A DNA stretch of 64,000 nucleotides from Rhodoferax sp. PAMC 29310 (GTDB taxonomy: Bacteria > Pseudomonadota > Gammaproteobacteria > Burkholderiales > Burkholderiaceae_C), in contig NZ_CP072852.1 of the NCBI RefSeq assembly GCF_017948265.1, forward strand, positions 2,728,001 to 2,792,000, given 5' to 3'. How positions within the stretch are numbered: the stretch's first letter is position 1; the number at the start of each line of letters is the position of its first letter. This document shows positions 61,520 through 64,000 of this stretch, in pieces. The notes below the pieces were generated by a model. It made no database searches and was not told where the DNA came from. It was given only the letters and a program-made list of their open reading frames with translations. The position numbers and the translations under genes are program-made.

Positions 61520-62005
61520 TCAGGCCGCCAGTGCCGCCTCGATGTCGTCGCTCATGCTCTCCGGCGTGTCAGTGGGCGCATAGCGTTTGAGCACCGTGCC
61601 ATCCTTGGCCACCAGAAATTTGGTGAAGTTCCATTTGATGGATTTGCTGCCCAGCAAGCCCGGCGCCTCGGCGGACAGCCATTGGTACAGCGGGTGGGCG
61701 GCCTCACCATTGACATCGATCTTGGCCATCATCGGGAAGCTGACGCCGTAGTTCAGTTGGCAAAACTCGGCGATCTCCGCGTTGTCTCCCGCGTCTTGCG
61801 CGCCAAACTGGTTGCAGGGAAAGCCTAGCACCACGAGTCCTTTTTTGCCATAGCTTTCATGCAACGCTTCCAGCCCGGCAAATTGTGGTGTGAAGCCGCA
61901 GGCACTGGCGGTGTTCACGATCAGCATGACCTTGCCCTTGAATTGATTCAGCGCCACGGACTTGCCGTTGATTTGAAGGGCCTCGAAGTCGTACACAGTG
62001 CTCAT
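61520..62005 (-). CDS. Glutathione peroxidase family protein
   Basis: The 161-aa thiol peroxidase has the active-site loop [16 protein letters not shown] with Cys36 in place of selenocysteine, the [10 protein letters not shown] motif, and [14 protein letters not shown] with the catalytic Trp and Asn. It reduces hydroperoxides, probably with thioredoxin. A damaged partial copy lies at 60078-60306. Confidence 0.95.
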   Translation of the reverse strand: MSTVYDFEALQINGKSVALNQFKGKVMLIVNTASACGFTPQFAGLEALHESYGKKGLVVLGFPCNQFGAQDAGDNAEIAEFCQLNYGVSFPMMAKIDVNGEAAHPLYQWLSAEAPGLLGSKSIKWNFTKFLVAKDGTVLKRYAPTDTPESMSDDIEAALAA

Positions 62006-62058
62006 GCTCTTTCCCCGGTTGTTGGTGATACGCCTAGTGTCTCACTGTGGCCCGTGAA

Positions 62059-62931
62059 TCAGCGTCGTGCAAATGACAACACCGCGAGCAGTGAGGCCAA
62101 TAGGATCAAGCTGCCGCCAACCACGGTGCGGGCCGACAGGTCGCCCGCGCCCAGAATGACGGAGGACACGCTGGCAAACACCACCTCGGCGAGCATGATG
62201 AGCGAGGTGGTGCTGGCGTTGAGCCGGGCCGCCCCATATTGCAAGGCCAAGTTGCCCGCCAAAAACGCCACGCTGACTAGCAGGGCCAGTCCGATCCATG
62301 ACCCAACGTGCGGCGGCGGTGTGACCACGCCCAGCCCCATACCCAGTGTGGCGGCACTCAAAGCCATGATGGTGCCACCGCCAAACATGGCCAGCATGCG
62401 CGAGGCCTCTGGCGTCTGGTTCAATTTGCGCAGCAAGATGTTGGTCAGCGCAAAGCTGAACCCGCCCATCAAGGCCAGCCAGTCCGCCATGCTTTGGGGA
62501 ACGGGCCAGGCGGACTCCGGCGTTTTCAGCACAATCACCACCCCGGTGAGCGCCAGAGCCAGGCGCAACAGAGAGGGGGCACTGGGTTTTTCGCCCAGCA
62601 AAGGCCAGGCCAGCAAGACCACCCAGGCCGGCATCAAATAGAAAAGTAGCACCACACGGACCACGTCGCCCACCGTCACCGCCCAGTTGAACCCGACGTT
62701 GGTCAAGCCCGAGGCCAGCACCAACCACCACAGGGCCGGGTGCTTCACCAAACCGCGCCACGCCTGCGGGCGCACCAGAGCCAAGACGATCAGAGCAAAG
62801 ACATAAATAAGGGCCGTGGCCCACATCGGGTGCAAGCCTTTAGCTTGCAGCAGGCGCAGCGGCCACCAAGAGACACCATAGACAAAGGCATTCAGCAGCA
62901 GGGCCGACGCCGCCAGCGCACTGCCGGACAT
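62059..62931 (-). CDS. EamA/DMT-family transporter
   Basis: The start is MSGSALAASALLLNAFVYGV (62931), overlapping the upstream transporter stop by one base (ATGA pattern). The 290-aa protein has about ten helices in two EamA repeats (WWPLRLLQAKGLHPMWATAL and DWLALMGGFSFALTNILLRK). It is a drug/metabolite exporter type with unknown substrate. A longer frame to 63000 exists but overlaps the lplT coding sequence. Confidence 0.9.
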   Translation of the reverse strand: MSGSALAASALLLNAFVYGVSWWPLRLLQAKGLHPMWATALIYVFALIVLALVRPQAWRGLVKHPALWWLVLASGLTNVGFNWAVTVGDVVRVVLLFYLMPAWVVLLAWPLLGEKPSAPSLLRLALALTGVVIVLKTPESAWPVPQSMADWLALMGGFSFALTNILLRKLNQTPEASRMLAMFGGGTIMALSAATLGMGLGVVTPPPHVGSWIGLALLVSVAFLAGNLALQYGAARLNASTTSLIMLAEVVFASVSSVILGAGDLSARTVVGGSLILLASLLAVLSFARR

Positions 62932-64000
62932 CAGCCGTGCAGGTTGTCGTGGCGGGCGATGTTCATCAGGTGCTCGATCTCCGTGCGGTGAACGATGCAA
63001 TTGCGGTCATACCAGCGCTTGATCAACCACATGAAGCCAGCAATGATGACCCCAAACCCGGTGATGGCCGCGAAAGTGGGCAGGCCCAGCCCGGTGGACA
63101 AGCTGTAGCCCGCGCCCAGCAACAAAATGCAGGCCTGCTCATTAAAGTTTTGCACCGCAATAGAGCGCCCCGCACCCATCAGGTTGTGGCCGCGGTGCTG
63201 CAACAGCGCATTCATGGGCACCACCAAAAAGCCACCCAGGGCGCCCAACAAGATGAGGAAGGGTGCGGCGACCCAGACGTTGGTGATGAAGATCAGCATG
63301 ATGATCAACAGGCCCATGACAATGCCCAGAGTGATCACCCGCGGACCGTCTTCCAGACGCATTCGCATGGAGGCAACGACGGCGCCCACGGCCATACCAA
63401 TAGCAACCACCCCTTGCAGGGCCGAGGCCTGCGTCACCGAATACCCCAGGGCCACCGATGCCCAAGCCAACACGATAAAGCGCAAATTACCAGCCACGCC
63501 CCAGATCAAGGTAGTGGCCGCCAATGAAATCTGACCCAGCTTGTCGCGCCACAGGCGCAGGTTGCAGCGCCAGAAGTCAGGCAGCAAGGTGGTGATGCGC
63601 TTGGGCATGGGTCGCATCTCCACACCGGTCAGCGGAATGTGGGTATTGAACCAGGCCGCCAGCAGGTAGATAAAGATTAGCACCGAAATGGCGGCCTCGG
63701 GCGGTGTATCGATTCCCGTGGAGACTAGGGGGAAATCAAAGGACAACAACCAGGTTGAGGCGACGGGCCCCACCAGTTGCCCCCCCAGCAACACGCCCAA
63801 AATAATTGAGGCAATGGTCAGCCCTTCGATCCAGCCGTTGGCCTTGACGAGCTGGGAGGCGGGTAGCAGCTCGGTCAGGATGCCGTATTTGGCCGGGGAA
63901 TAGGCCGCAGCCCCCAGGCCCACAATCGCATAAGCCATGAGCGGGTGGGAGCCAAACAGCATCATCAGACAACCAATCACCTTGATGAAATTACTCATCA
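62931..64000 (-). CDS. lplT: Lysophospholipid transporter LplT-like MFS protein, partial
   Basis: At least 355 residues are present; the N terminus lies beyond the right window edge because the frame is open to 64000. GCLMMLFGSHPLMAYAIVGL, AAAYSPAKYGILTELLPASQ and KANGWIEGLTIASIILGVLL match LplT. Its C terminus reads CIVHRTEIEHLMNIARHDNL. LplT flips lysophospholipids across the inner membrane for re-acylation. Confidence 0.9.
   Translation of the reverse strand, partial: MSNFIKVIGCLMMLFGSHPLMAYAIVGLGAAAYSPAKYGILTELLPASQLVKANGWIEGLTIASIILGVLLGGQLVGPVASTWLLSFDFPLVSTGIDTPPEAAISVLIFIYLLAAWFNTHIPLTGVEMRPMPKRITTLLPDFWRCNLRLWRDKLGQISLAATTLIWGVAGNLRFIVLAWASVALGYSVTQASALQGVVAIGMAVGAVVASMRMRLEDGPRVITLGIVMGLLIIMLIFITNVWVAAPFLILLGALGGFLVVPMNALLQHRGHNLMGAGRSIAVQNFNEQACILLLGAGYSLSTGLGLPTFAAITGFGVIIAGFMWLIKRWYDRNCIVHRTEIEHLMNIARHDNLHG

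Overview
The window reads as chromosome of a betaproteobacterium of the family Comamonadaceae, most like Rhodoferax or Polaromonas. The evidence is the str-S10 ribosomal cluster order, a methionine synthase split into two polypeptides, monomeric NADP isocitrate dehydrogenase, a PTS phosphorelay without sugar permeases, HemJ next to HemB, and a dispersed short repeat of a type I associate from memory with this family. Genus and species are inference; no rRNA or tRNA gene is visible.

Layout. 1-1.3 kb: decayed insertion sequences (IS21 istA end, broken IS5-type transposase). 1.3-10.6 kb: EIIA-HPr-EI phosphorelay, two envelope proteins, a TlpA-like thioredoxin, galE, a sugar nucleotidyltransferase interrupted by one in-frame amber codon, cytochrome c' and cytochrome b561, an acetyltransferase and a peroxiredoxin. 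10.6-20.8 kb: minus-strand operons rpsL-rpsG-fusA-tuf-rpsJ and rplC-rplD-rplW-rplB-rpsS-rplV-rpsC-rplP-rpmC-rpsQ. 20.8-30 kb: D,D-carboxypeptidase, ferredoxin, VanZ, hemJ and divergent hemB, CorA, a frameshifted amidohydrolase, an SDR, MarC and a cytochrome c. 30-41 kb: a TAXI binding protein coupled to a Cache-PAS-GGDEF-EAL protein, an OYE-like flavoenzyme, recQ, metH part 1 and icd. 41-56 kb: metH part 2 behind an S-adenosylhomocysteine (SAH) riboswitch, an MFS transporter, comM, NtrC/sigma-54-type glnK-amtB, galM, an SMP-30 lactonase, glcE-glcF, a DAHP synthase and a lytic transglycosylase. 56-62 kb: an accessory stretch with a tartrate/malate dehydrogenase, two LysR regulators, a VOC protein, a DsrE-like protein and intact plus decayed glutathione peroxidase copies. 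62-64 kb: EamA and LplT-like transporters, the latter cut by the window end.

The most notable non-coding signals are: (1) a candidate small RNA of about 98 nt between hemJ and hemB, with promoter, a UUCG hairpin, a second hairpin presenting CCUCCC in its loop, and an intrinsic terminator; (2) an SAH riboswitch before metH part 2 with a visible 9-bp hairpin that would hide the ribosome binding site; (3) a family of at least six ~68-nt repeats that align without gaps, two of them inside coding sequence; (4) a sigma-54 promoter with an NtrC-like site before glnK-amtB; (5) a 25-nt palindromic LysR-type operator. The TAXI protein and c-di-GMP enzyme encoded one base apart look like a two-part periplasmic sensing system.
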